Assembly: GCF_037975245.1 (NCBI RefSeq)
Contig: NC_092563.1
Coordinates: forward strand, 1,701,001 to 1,765,000
Reading direction: 5' to 3'
Length of the DNA stretch: 64,000 bases
Source of the DNA: Apostichopus japonicus
Lineage: Eukaryota > Echinodermata > Holothuroidea > Aspidochirotida > Stichopodidae
Below the pieces are notes generated by a model, which was not told the origin of the DNA, ran no database searches, and worked only from the letters and a program-made list of their open reading frames with translations. Of this stretch, positions 30,776 through 46,507 are shown piece by piece. Each line of letters starts with the position of its first letter. The first letter of the stretch is position 1. Both the position numbers and the translations under genes were made by a program.

Positions 30776-31691
30776 TACTTTAACCTTAAAGGAATGTGTA
30801 ACCAATAATGTTCTAGGCCTATATCCAGTAGCTCAGTGGAAGAGAGGTTAAGTAAATATGCAATGGAAAAATGTTCAAAACTAATAACACTGAACATTCT
30901 GACATAACATCCTCTATGGAATCCTCTATGTTAAACTCAAGGCCTAGTAAGAAGTAGCCCTTACTCTATGTTATGCCATTGTTACCCTAAAAAGTGGTTA
31001 CAGAGGCCATATTCGTTTCTTCAATTAGCCTAACGTTAGGCATTAGACCTTGACACAAGCTAGCTTTTAAAAAACTTGCATAACATAAGCTAACGTACAG
31101 CTGACTATTGTGCATCAGTCTACACTAAGTTAAAAATGTTTTTGTTACTAGTATTGTACTTGCCTACAAAGTAGTATAACTACTACACTAGAACTAGGCC
31201 TTGTACTGTAGTACTAGTACAAGTGGCCGCTAGCGGCTACTTTGTAAATTAGGAACTAAAACCGAGGATCATGAACTCAAACTGAGCGATTACTAACATA
31301 TCTATTTATACAATATATCAGTATCATCACTTAACTTACACATATGCTCAACTTTGAAAGAATTTTCAGCGTCTAACACCGTAAACGAGCAGCACACTCC
31401 CTACTGCATCAATCATCGTTCATAAGTGTATCCTGGAAAATACGTAACACTAGGCCCATGTAGGCGGCGTTTGGATTACGTTATCATTACATGACATAGT
31501 GTACCAAAAATAGGATTACAAACTAGCCTTTCGTGTTGCACTGTGTACTGACATAAGTACACCACTACAAGTACAGTACTAGGCCTACTGACACTGCCAG
31601 TCATCGACTAGACGAAATCGTATTACTTTTCTCATGTAACACAACTTGAAGCGTCTGAACAAGATTACAATGTAATACATCCCAGACTTAC

Positions 31692-31835
31692 CAAATGAAC
31701 TGAACATATGCCACAACTAGAAAGCCAATTTTTATGACGAAAATCACGTTCAGCGTGTAAGTCAGGAACGAATTTGGTCATACCAGTCACAAGATGGTTC
31801 CGGTCGAGTTATTTATTTAGTCACGTGACGTATGA
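31692..31835 (-). promoter_or_regulatory. Probable non-coding first exon and promoter of the E3 ligase gene
   Basis: On the minus strand a strong donor (TTTG|GTAAGT) ends at 31692. Directly upstream lie a motif CCATCTTG (YY1-like), a perfect CACGTG E-box at 31822-31827 and an overlapping TGACGT half-CRE. The coding Met of the ligase is only about 25 bases into its exon, so an upstream 5'UTR exon is expected. This is the best candidate found before the next gene. The transcription start cannot be fixed from sequence alone. Confidence 0.4.
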
Positions 31836-31839
31836 TAGC

Positions 31840-34820
31840 GACCCGCTAACAAATATCAACTTACAATGTCAAGATACGCATGGATGGCAACCATCGAAGT
31901 TAGAAATAGATTAGTATCAGTTAGGAGTAATAATGATTGGTTTTGTGCCTCTTTCCCTACTGTTTCTTAATGGGGACTTGATCGTCCTCCCCTGATCGCT
32001 TTTTCTACTAAACTAAATTTTCTTGAGGAATGTGTCAATGATTTGATTTGGTTTCCGATATAAGAAATCAAGTACAAATTTAATAGAAGGAACAAACCGT
32101 CCGCTATTTTAGGTTTCGAGTTCATTGAAACAGAAGACTTTTTTTGCAAATCTGTTTGAGGAATATAGTACAATCATTGGTAATCAAACTTAACAAAATA
32201 GTCTTTTAGCTCATGCATTCTAACAGCTGCCTGCATATCCCAATAAACAACATTTGCTTTGTTAATTATTGACTTTCACTTATTTTAAAGACTTTTTTTC
32301 ATCACTGATCAAAGTCCGGATAATGGTGAACAGGACTACTTAATCAAGGACCAATTAAACACAGAAACCTCAAACATGTTTTCTTCTATCCAAGTAGACA
32401 ATTACCTTAAGTTGTAACCGTGTCATAAGTTATGCCATGCCCCAATCTTCATTTTCCCTTTTGTATATTACGAAAATGAGAATATATTTCCCCCTGGATC
32501 CAGGGATGGTATCTCCCCTCTTTTCAACCTTTCAAGTTTAGATATAGAGTAAAAGCAAGTGGGCTCGACGTTTCAATCCTTCACGATCTTCTTCAGAAGC
32601 TGCATTGATTCAGCCTCTGAAGAAGATCCTGCTAGTATCGAAACGTCAGGCCCACTTACTTTCACACATTCTCTTACACAGGCTCTTTAGTGGATCAGCA
32701 TTTTTTTATTTATATTGATTTTAAGTTTAGATATAGCTTGCATAGTGCACAGGCTAAAAATCCTGCAGTGGTAATAATATTTGTCTTCTAGGATATGAGG
32801 TGCATAGGCTGCTCTAGGCGGATAGTCATATAAAATACAATTATAAATTATGTATTTTGTTAACACAGACAGACCCGATGTGATAGCAAAAGACTGGTTG
32901 GGGAGGGGGAGGGGCGGGCAGGGTGGTGTGGGAGAAGGATGAGGTGGTAAGTGGATGTCATCCTACATATCTTGACTTACTGACCTGTTGTCAAATTGAG
33001 GTACAATTATTTAATGAGATATTTCTGTGGCAGACAAAATATTCCAACTTTGTTAGTTGGATACCCCATCTAAATACCTGGTTATAGATTGAATATAACT
33101 TATCTGGACCAGGAAGTCCTTCCTTTACTCCAGTCAGTGCATCACAGTAGGTGGTGTGTCATGTTATGCTCTTCTGACTTAGGCTATTATAATCTTCTTG
33201 TTGATTTTGCCTTGAACCCTGGAAATCATTCCCAGGAATATTTAGGCTATAAATTAGGTTAAACTTAGGGAAACATGCAAGGTTATGCTAATAATAACTG
33301 CTCATAATTTTGTTTTGCAATCTTTACTTAGCTGTCAATGTTCTCTTAGTTAGAATTTATTTCTTTAATTTCCTTCTGCGGATAAATTATTCAAATAAGA
33401 TAAAGTACATTTCCAGCTCAATTTGCCCTTACGACATTACTCACTCTACTGTTGCCAGATGCATTTACAATATAATCACACACATAAAACAATTCATATC
33501 TTCACAACACAATATGCTATGAGGAAGTGGTTTTGACCTAAAGATGCAGCAGTTAATTGTTTGTTAATTAAGCAATCAGCTTCAGCCAATGGAATGTCTC
33601 TGTAATTGAGAACACACAAGAAATGTTTGTTCCCCATCCCTTGCAGTGTATCGACAAAATTCCTTGCAACTGAGTGAGATCATGAACAAATTTTTAAACA
33701 AAAGTATACCAAACAATAATAGAAAACAAGGTTCTTTCACAAAAAGGAAATTTATTCTCGGGTTTTCAGTAGGGTCCAGGACAAACCAAATTCTTTTTCA
33801 TTTAATTGGAAATCAGAGACGTTTTGAGACACATACATATTAACTTTTTCAAGATGGTGCTACTTAAATAATATTACTTGGCTACAGATATTTACTGATA
33901 AAATGAGTTTATAAAACCTTGTTAAAGTTACATACATAAAGTTACATACCAACTTTGGTCAATGAATCATGTGAGCATTAGTTAATTTACTTCACAAAAA
34001 ATTGATATAACTGGAAGGAACATAGCAATACCAGTTTTACCTACTAGAATCTCTTACCGCACTATGTAATAGATTCCAGTTTCATTCAATAGTTTATCTT
34101 AGAAAACAAGTCTCTGTTATTTCAATAACATTAAGTGTTACCTAAGGCTAATAACCTCCATATATATGTGAAAGGCTATACCCATTGATCAAATGAATCT
34201 GACTTGAGTTATAAAAAAAAACATTAAAAAAAAAAAAACTTTGCAAATAAACTACCTGCCATTCAATCCTAATTTTCTGTTGTGTTTGGCTCAAAGATGT
34301 AATTATGGGAAAGCTTTTACAGTGACCCAATTCTTGTTATCAAGAAACCGGCCGAATACTCCAAAATAGATATGAGACCAAATGAACACAGATGCCATTT
34401 TCTAATAATCCACCACACGCATTACCCTATGATGTATGAAATTCAGGATATTGATCAATGTGTGCCTGTTGCTGTTAACTTTCGGTTAAGTGAAAGTTGA
34501 CTGCCTCAGTATTGATAAATGCAACTTATAACATCTACAAGACTTCATAGAGTTTCATAGAGTTACATGCCAGGTCTGATTATGACAATTATATCACTGA
34601 GTTCTGCGGTAATGAACCTTGCAAACTGTTCTTGTGGTAATGGGCAGGAGGGAAGGGGAACAAAACTTTTAGAGGGTCCTGTCCTTAACCAGAATTGCTA
34701 TAGTTTCCAACACTGTAAACTTTCATCATGTCTATGAATCTGAAGGAAGGGGCTGGAGCCAGAATTTTACACTATGCCTTGAGGTATTTGCAGGTTGCCA
34801 TGGTTTTGCAAAGCAGTGGC
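31840..34820. other. Intergenic region between the ligase promoter and the beta-5 3' end
   Basis: No supported exon. It holds the inverted hammerhead-like pair at 32552-32670 and otherwise A/T-rich unique-looking sequence. Confidence 0.5.
32552..32670. repeat. Palindromic Penelope-type repeat with two hammerhead-like cores
   Basis: An inverted repeat of about 119 bp with arms of roughly 45-50 bp ('gcaagtgggctcgacgtttc' against 'gaaacgtcaggcccacttac'). The plus arm contains CTGAAGA, a near-perfect stem (GATCCT..GCT..AGTATC) and GAAA in hammerhead order. The minus arm has the same core with a weaker stem. Hammerhead motifs of this kind occur in Penelope-like retroelement repeats. Helix III is not evident. 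Confidence 0.5.
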
Positions 34821-34824
34821 AACA

Positions 34825-34830
34825 TTTATT
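34825..34830 (-). terminator. Candidate polyadenylation signal for the beta-5 gene
   Basis: AATAAA on the minus strand about 265 bases after the stop codon at 35095. It is the first canonical hexamer I see downstream, with T-rich sequence around it. Confidence 0.35.
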
Positions 34831-35094
34831 TCTTTTCAATGTAAGTGTACAAGCCAATAGACAGACACACTTATAGCCTCAAGAGAAAGTTTCTGAGACA
34901 AGCAAAAGTCACAAAGAAATTCAAACTTATAAAGTAATGTAAGAACTTGGACCAAAAGTATGACAAGTGATGATGTAATCCCACTGGACTCAATGTTGAC
35001 ACTATCAGTCTATGTACACCATATTGTTCAGACAATGAGGGCCTGTTGTTGCCCAAAGAGGAATACAAAGAAACCGATCCAAAAGGGATTTGAC

Positions 35095-41253
<6,159 letters not shown>

Positions 41254-41387
41254 TGTCAAGCTGTCGTGGTTTCTATAGTTAGGCCTAGCGAGCTAGTTCA
41301 GTTTATAGATAATATATTCCGTCCGTGGTTACCGCTCCATTCATGAACTTCATTCTGGTCACATCTGTGTAACTCTTCTTTACTTAC

Positions 41388-41456
41388 ATCTGGTGCAGGC
41401 TGTAATCGATAGCTAACGGCAAATCCATCAGAAAAAATTGTTGTTGAAGCTAGCAT
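41388..41456 (-). CDS. PSMB5: Candidate alternative first coding exon of the beta-5 proteasome gene
   Basis: A 69-nt open stretch starts with ATG at 41456 and ends in phase 0 at a good donor (CCAGAT|GTAAGT), 135 bp upstream of the standard start exon. It would encode 23 residues ending 'YRLQPAPD' and splice in frame to the exon at 40010, whose first residues are '[12 protein letters not shown]'. It could be a second propeptide. Otherwise it is a 5'UTR exon that happens to be open: splicing to CTTGACA just before the standard ATG is also possible and would put it out of frame. Confidence 0.4.
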
Positions 41457-41834
41457 ACCATCCGAGTCCAAAAATAGACCACAGTAAATGGACCCGCACT
41501 TTCAGCCGCGTTTTCAAACGAAGAGAGGTTAAAACAATAATTGAACAATAATTGAAGTTAGAGTACACATATCCATAGTGTGCGACGGGTCGAGTTAGCG
41601 AGACGCAATTACGGTGTCTTGTAAATTGTAATGCCCATTAGTAATCATAACTCTGACAACAGGTACATTCAGTTTTACATTGAATAATAATACTAATAAT
41701 CTCAATTTAACATAACTTGACTACATATATTCAATATTTTTTTTTCATTTTTTTACAGGCTCAAACTGTCGAGCTTCGTGATGAAAAGAAAAAATCACCG
41801 TTCGACGCAATACGAGGACAAACGTTCACAATGT

Positions 41835-42915
41835 CATACAGTTTTTCATGTAAATCGAATGTGCGGCTGAGTTTATATCGGCATTTTGCCTAATAGAATA
41901 TCCTTCAAATTATCATATGTTATGGCACTACTCTTCCTCTATACCCTCTGGTAAAGATTGTAGTGATCCCGTACCAACACAAGGAAATACGACGTCATCA
42001 AATACCGCCTTCCTCACTAGTAAAGTACCCCTAAATAAAAATATTACTATATTTTTTCGCTTAAATTGAATGTGCGGCTGAGTCTGCATTTTGCCTTAGA
42101 GAATATCCTTCGAATTAATATATGTTGTAGCACTGCTCTTCCTCTATACCCTCATTTTACGATTGGAGTGATCCCGTACCTACACAAGGAAATATGACGT
42201 CATCAAGACCCCTTCCTCACAGGTAAAGTACCACTTAATTCACAATTTACATAGTTTTTCACATACATTGAATGTGCGGCTGAGTTTATATATGCATTCG
42301 GCCTAATAGAATATCCTTCGAACACTACTCTTCCTCTATACCCTCATATAAAGTTTGGAGTGATCCCGTACCCACACAAAGAAATATGACGTCATCACAG
42401 ATCCCCTTCCTCACAAGTAACGTACCACTAAATTCACAATTTACATAGTTTTTCACATAAATTGAATGTGCGGCTGAGCTTATGCATTTTGCCTAATAGA
42501 ATATCCTTCAAATTACCATATGTTATTGAATTCATTTGTTTTATCACCAATTGTGTACAATGGGAAAGGAAGTCTCCTATAAAGTCTTAAAAAGACTTAA
42601 CAAGGTAGGAGACTGTTATGGCACTACTCTCCCTCTATACCCCCATATTAAGATTATAGTGATCCCGTACCCACATAAGGAACTATTACGTAATCAAAGA
42701 CCCCCTTCCTCAAAAGTAACGTACCACTAAATTCACAATTTATGTAGTTTTTCACATAAATTGAATGTGCAGCTGAGCTTATATCTGAATTTTGCCTCAT
42801 ATGATATCCTTCAAATTAATATATGTTGTAGCACGTACTCTTCTTCTATACCCTCATATTACGATAAGAGTGATCCCGTACCTACACAAGGAAATATGAC
42901 GTAATAAATAACCCC
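41835..42915. repeat. Array of five ~195-210-bp units carrying a CRE-like site
   Basis: Units share 'gaatgtgcggctgag', 'cctaatagaatatcctt', 'cactactcttcctctatacc', 'gtgatcccgtacc.acacaa' and 'ga(c/t)gtcatca'. 'tgcggctgag' recurs near 41860, 42070, 42272, 42466 and (as tgcagctgag) 42765. The array ends about 400 bp upstream of the alternative beta-5 first exon. Unit four carries an 87-88-bp insertion. Confidence 0.85.
42527..42613. mobile_element. 87-bp hairpin insertion inside the array
   Basis: Relative to sister units, 87 bp interrupts 'catatgttat|ggcactactc', flanked by a TGTTAT duplication (42521-42526 and 42614-42619). Its right half is an imperfect hairpin (gtctcctataaagtctt / aagacttaacaaggtaggagac). 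Confidence 0.6.
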
Positions 42916-42925
42916 TTACCCACAA

Positions 42926-43080
42926 CTGTTGGCTCCCCTCGGCTCCCCCCGCGACTCTCGGCTCCCCCGCGACTCTCGGCTCCCTCCGCGACTCTCGGCC
43001 ACCTCCGCAACTCTCGGCTCTTCCCGCGACTCTCGGCGCCCTCCGCGACTCTCGTCTGCCTCCGCTACACTCGTATGCCT
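42926..43080. repeat. GC-rich minisatellite
   Basis: About seven units of roughly 19 bp on 'cgcgactctcggctccctc', strongly pyrimidine-biased on the plus strand and far richer in GC than its surroundings. Confidence 0.9.
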
Positions 43081-43194
43081 ACCTTGGATTTTTTTTTATC
43101 ACCTTCACAATAAGTTCTCTTTGTGTATCTGATGGTGTATCTGATTGGTGGTACACCACCTGACAATGATCACTCAGTGACAATCTCGATGCAA

Positions 43195-43227
43195 GGGGTC
43201 TGGGGTTGAGAGCGGATCAGTCGTTTA
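43195..43227. repeat. Left half of a repeat interrupted by the foldback element
   Basis: 'tggggttgagagcggatcag' + 'tcgttt' here resumes after the element at 44430 as 'gttcggtagtttggttttcg'. The uninterrupted version is at 45518-45600. Confidence 0.7.
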
Positions 43228-44428
43228 GCCCGGCAGCCCAGTGCACTTTGATCAAACGAACGAGGTACCAATATCTGAGTATTAGAACATTTGTGGAAAA
43301 ACCCAGTATATCCAAAAGTGGATGTCTGCCGTGGTCCCTCTGCTGCATGTGGCCCATGGGGCCGGTTAAAGGGGGACCAAAAATGCATCTGATCAAACGA
43401 ACGAGGTACCACTTGAAACCAATGTCAACTTAATGCATGAATGCCACAAAGTACTGAATGGCCCATGCCAGACAAATTTTCCGCTGCTAAGGGCCCGCCA
43501 GACGCCCCCAAATATGGCCCAAATGCCCATTATCGTAGCATTGACCCAGATTAAATATGCAAGGTACCACTCAAAACCGGTTTGGAATGTTCGGGTTGAT
43601 CTTACAGACTATGGAAATCATCATGCCAGACAAATTTTCTGCTACAAAGGGCCCGCCAGACGCCCCAAAAGGGCCCCTAAAAATGCATTTGATCAAACGA
43701 ACGAGGTACCACTTGAAACCAATGTCAACTTAATGCATGAATGCCACAAAGTACTTAATGTTACAAATGTCATGTCACAGGGCACATATAGTCTGCGTCA
43801 ATATACAATTCATTAGGCCCATATAGGGCCGCATTGGGCCACCTATTCTTTCTATCTGGTGGGACCTATGCAGAAGAAAATTTGTCTTGCATTGGCAGTT
43901 CTTTACTCTGTGGAAAGTACCTTTGCATTTGTTATCGGTTTTGTGGTACCAACTATGATTGATCATAGCCCATTTGGGGGCCCTTTTTTTAGTTGTCTGT
44001 TGGCCCCTTTGTAGCAGAAAATTTGTTTGGTATGATAATTTCCATAGTCTGTAAGATCAACCCGAACATTCCAAACCGGTTTTGAGTGGTACCTTGCATA
44101 TTTAATCTGGGTCAATGCTTCGATAATGGGCATTTGGGCCATATTTGGGGGCGTCTGGCGGGCCCTTAGCAGCAGAAAATTTGTCTGGCATGGGCCATTC
44201 AGTACTTTGTGGCATTCATGCATTAAGTTGACATTGGTTTCAAGTGGTACCTCGTTCGTTTGATCAGATGCATTTTTGGTCCCCCTTTAACCGGCCCCAG
44301 GGGCCACATGCAGCAGAGGAACCACGGCAGACATCCACTTTTGGATATACTGGGTTTTTCCACAAATGTTCCAATACTCAGATATTGGTACCTCGTTCGT
44401 TTGATCAAAGTGCACTGGGCTACCGGGC
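43228..44428. mobile_element. Foldback element with ~420-bp inverted arms made of ~150-bp units
   Basis: Left arm (about 43228-43645) and right arm (about 44428-44010) are near-identical inverted copies, beginning 'gcccggcagcccagtgcac'. Within the arms a unit of about 150 bp recurs around 'gatcaaacgaacgaggtacc' (near 43248, 43391, 43691, plus a diverged form near 43550). TA flanks both ends (43226-43227 and 44429-44430). No transposase; the open frames in it mirror each other and are not taken as genes. Confidence 0.8.
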
Positions 44429-44883
44429 TAGTTCGGTAGTTTGGTTTTCGTGCCCAAGTTTTTTCCTGGGTGACTTTTCTTAATAAAAAGTAGTAGCGGC
44501 AGCGGTGCTAAACGTGCATGCTAACTTCAATCTGGTTTAATTACCTTATATTACGAATGTACGGCTGAATGTGCGGCTCGAAAATAGAAATCCTTTTTTA
44601 TTTACATTAGAAATGGAAGTTAGGTCAAACACAATATACTCTGTATATTTTGGTGCTATTCGTGCAATCTAGCCTTGGACTTCACCTGAAGAACGCAATA
44701 CTATTACTAAGAAGAACGAGCCTAAAGTACCAGGATAAATCACTTTGCCTCTTGTAAGTGACGTAGGCATTAGTCAACAAGAAAAGATTAATATTTTTAC
44801 TATAGCCAAAGTATAGGCTATTGTACAATAGTATAGTAAAGGCTTCATAATTGACGCACCCCCGTAATTGGCGCACCCTCAAT

Positions 44884-45000
44884 TATTACTAGCAACGATA
44901 TAGAAGGCCACCTAAACTTTTTGCAGTCAAGCAGAATTACATATTTCATGAGTTTGAATCCATTTCAGCTATTTGCTGACCAAATTGTGGTATTTTTTAA
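44884..45000. repeat. Direct repeat, copy 1
   Basis: About 115 bp including 'gcagtcaagcagaattacat' and 'gaatccatttcagctatttg'; second copy at 45622-45738, in the same orientation. Confidence 0.85.
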
Positions 45001-45517
45001 GCTTTTAACACCCTCCCCCCAGTTTTACACATTTTTTGGACATTTGGAAATCTTACTCCCTAAAAATAACCAAAATTACTTCAATATGATACCACTTCTC
45101 TCTGGGACCTGACCTGTCTAAGCTTAGAGGTTCAGAGCATAGCAAACAGCATCCAAAGTCAATGGATGTATACTTAGGCCTACACTACAGTTAGCTTATC
45201 GACGAATGTGTCAATTTAGGGGTATGAAAGAACTTGACACAGCAGACATTTTGTGGTCAAATTCTTCTCAATTGTTCGTTGCGTAGGTACAGAACAATAA
45301 ATATTTTGAGATCATTAAATTTCTAAGGAACTAAACATATGAAAAGTGCATGCAGTTGAGTGATTTTGATTTTAAGTTGACCGACATTGTCAATCCAATC
45401 CTTAAGTGCGTCAATTATGAGCCCACCATGCTACTACTTACAGTAGTACAAGTTAACGTACAAAGTTATTTACAAATCAGTTATTACAAAAATCACACAT
45501 TCACAGCCCCAATGGGA

Positions 45518-45738
45518 CTGGGGTTGAGAGCGGATCAGTCGTTTGGTAGTTTGGTTTTCGTGCCCAGGTTCTTTCCTGCGCGACTTTTTCTTAAAAAGTA
45601 CCCTCGTTATTGACGTCAAATATTATTAGCAACGATACAGCAGGCAACCTAAAATTTTTGCAGTCAAGCAGAATTACATATTTCATGAGCTTGAATCCAT
45701 TTCAGCTATTTGCTGACCAAACCGTGGTTCATTTTATA
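45518..45738. repeat. Uninterrupted copy of the foldback target plus direct repeat copy 2
   Basis: 45518-45600 reads 'actggggttgagagcggatc', then 'agtcgtttggtagtttggtt', then 'ttcgtgcccagg', close to the sequences flanking the foldback element but without it. 45622-45738 repeats 44884-45000. Confidence 0.8.
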
Positions 45739-45739
45739 A

Positions 45740-46450
45740 TTTTTTTCATAATCATGCATGTGAAGAAATAGGGAGTTGGGATACTGCCTCTGGCAATGGT
45801 GTCAATAAGGTGGCACATTGAAATATAAAGGTGCCCCTTTTTACATTATATATACAGAGGAAGGATGAAGAAGACAAAAAGGAGATCCTGTGACACAACT
45901 GTCCCCAGGGACCAACGTAGCTCTAGATGTCTCTGGTCTAGATAGTTATGCTACTGTAGTTCTCATTTGTGATCAGTCTGATTTATTGGTAAACAGGTTG
46001 TCAATGGTCAGTAAAAAAAACAGGAGAAATTCATGTGATATTGCAATTAAACAATGAACTTTTACTATCATGAATTAATCAATGGGGACATGTATTAGCT
46101 AACTGACTGTGATTGGATGAATAAGCAAGACTGTCTTCCTGATTTAAACAATGATTGCAACAACAAAAAACAATATCAAATACTTGATCAAAACAGCTCA
46201 AGCATAAAGAAAAAGATTTGGGCTCTCTATTACATTTTACATATTGGCCTAGATACATTTGCAAAAGAAGGTAAAGAACAAATAAAACTTTGTATCAGTG
46301 CATCAGGTAAGAATGAGCATCAGAAGTGACTAAGCATCAGAAGTCACTGAGAACTACAACTCAGGTATTGAGCTAAGGTTTCAGTTTTTAATATTTCCAG
46401 GATCTCTTCTAAGTATAATTTGTTTTTTGTGTGATTATCTCCATGCATAG
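45740..46450. other. Region upstream of the ATMIN coding start
   Basis: Should contain the ATMIN promoter and 5'UTR, but I see no clear first exon or core promoter motif. Confidence 0.3.
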
Positions 46451-46507
46451 ATGATGTTATCAGGGCCACAAGATGGCGGGCTCACCTATCATCATCTGTC
46501 CCAGTGA
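46451..46507 (+). promoter_or_regulatory. Overlapping upstream ORF in the ATMIN 5' leader
   Basis: Two tandem ATGs at 46451 and 46454, just after a possible acceptor (tgcatag|ATG), share a frame that overlaps the real start at 46473 and stops at TGA (46505-46507), 19 codons in all. If in the mRNA, it could reduce initiation at 46473. The leader's own 5' exon was not found. Confidence 0.35.

Larger units (their letters stand above)
15786..31691. other. Presumed ~16-kb first intron of the E3 ligase gene
   Basis: No supported coding exon. Open frames here are short and low-complexity. It contains a tRNA-derived SINE head, TA microsatellites, a tandem segmental duplication, poly-G runs and a LINE remnant, listed separately. 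The words TACTGTA/TACAGTA recur unusually often from about 18 to 30 kb. The remainder is A/T-rich sequence without recognisable features. Confidence 0.5.

Noticed and set aside
43170-44483. Several mirror-image frames on both strands that look like a conserved protein
   Set aside because: They are translations of the inverted arms of the foldback element and repeat because the DNA repeats.
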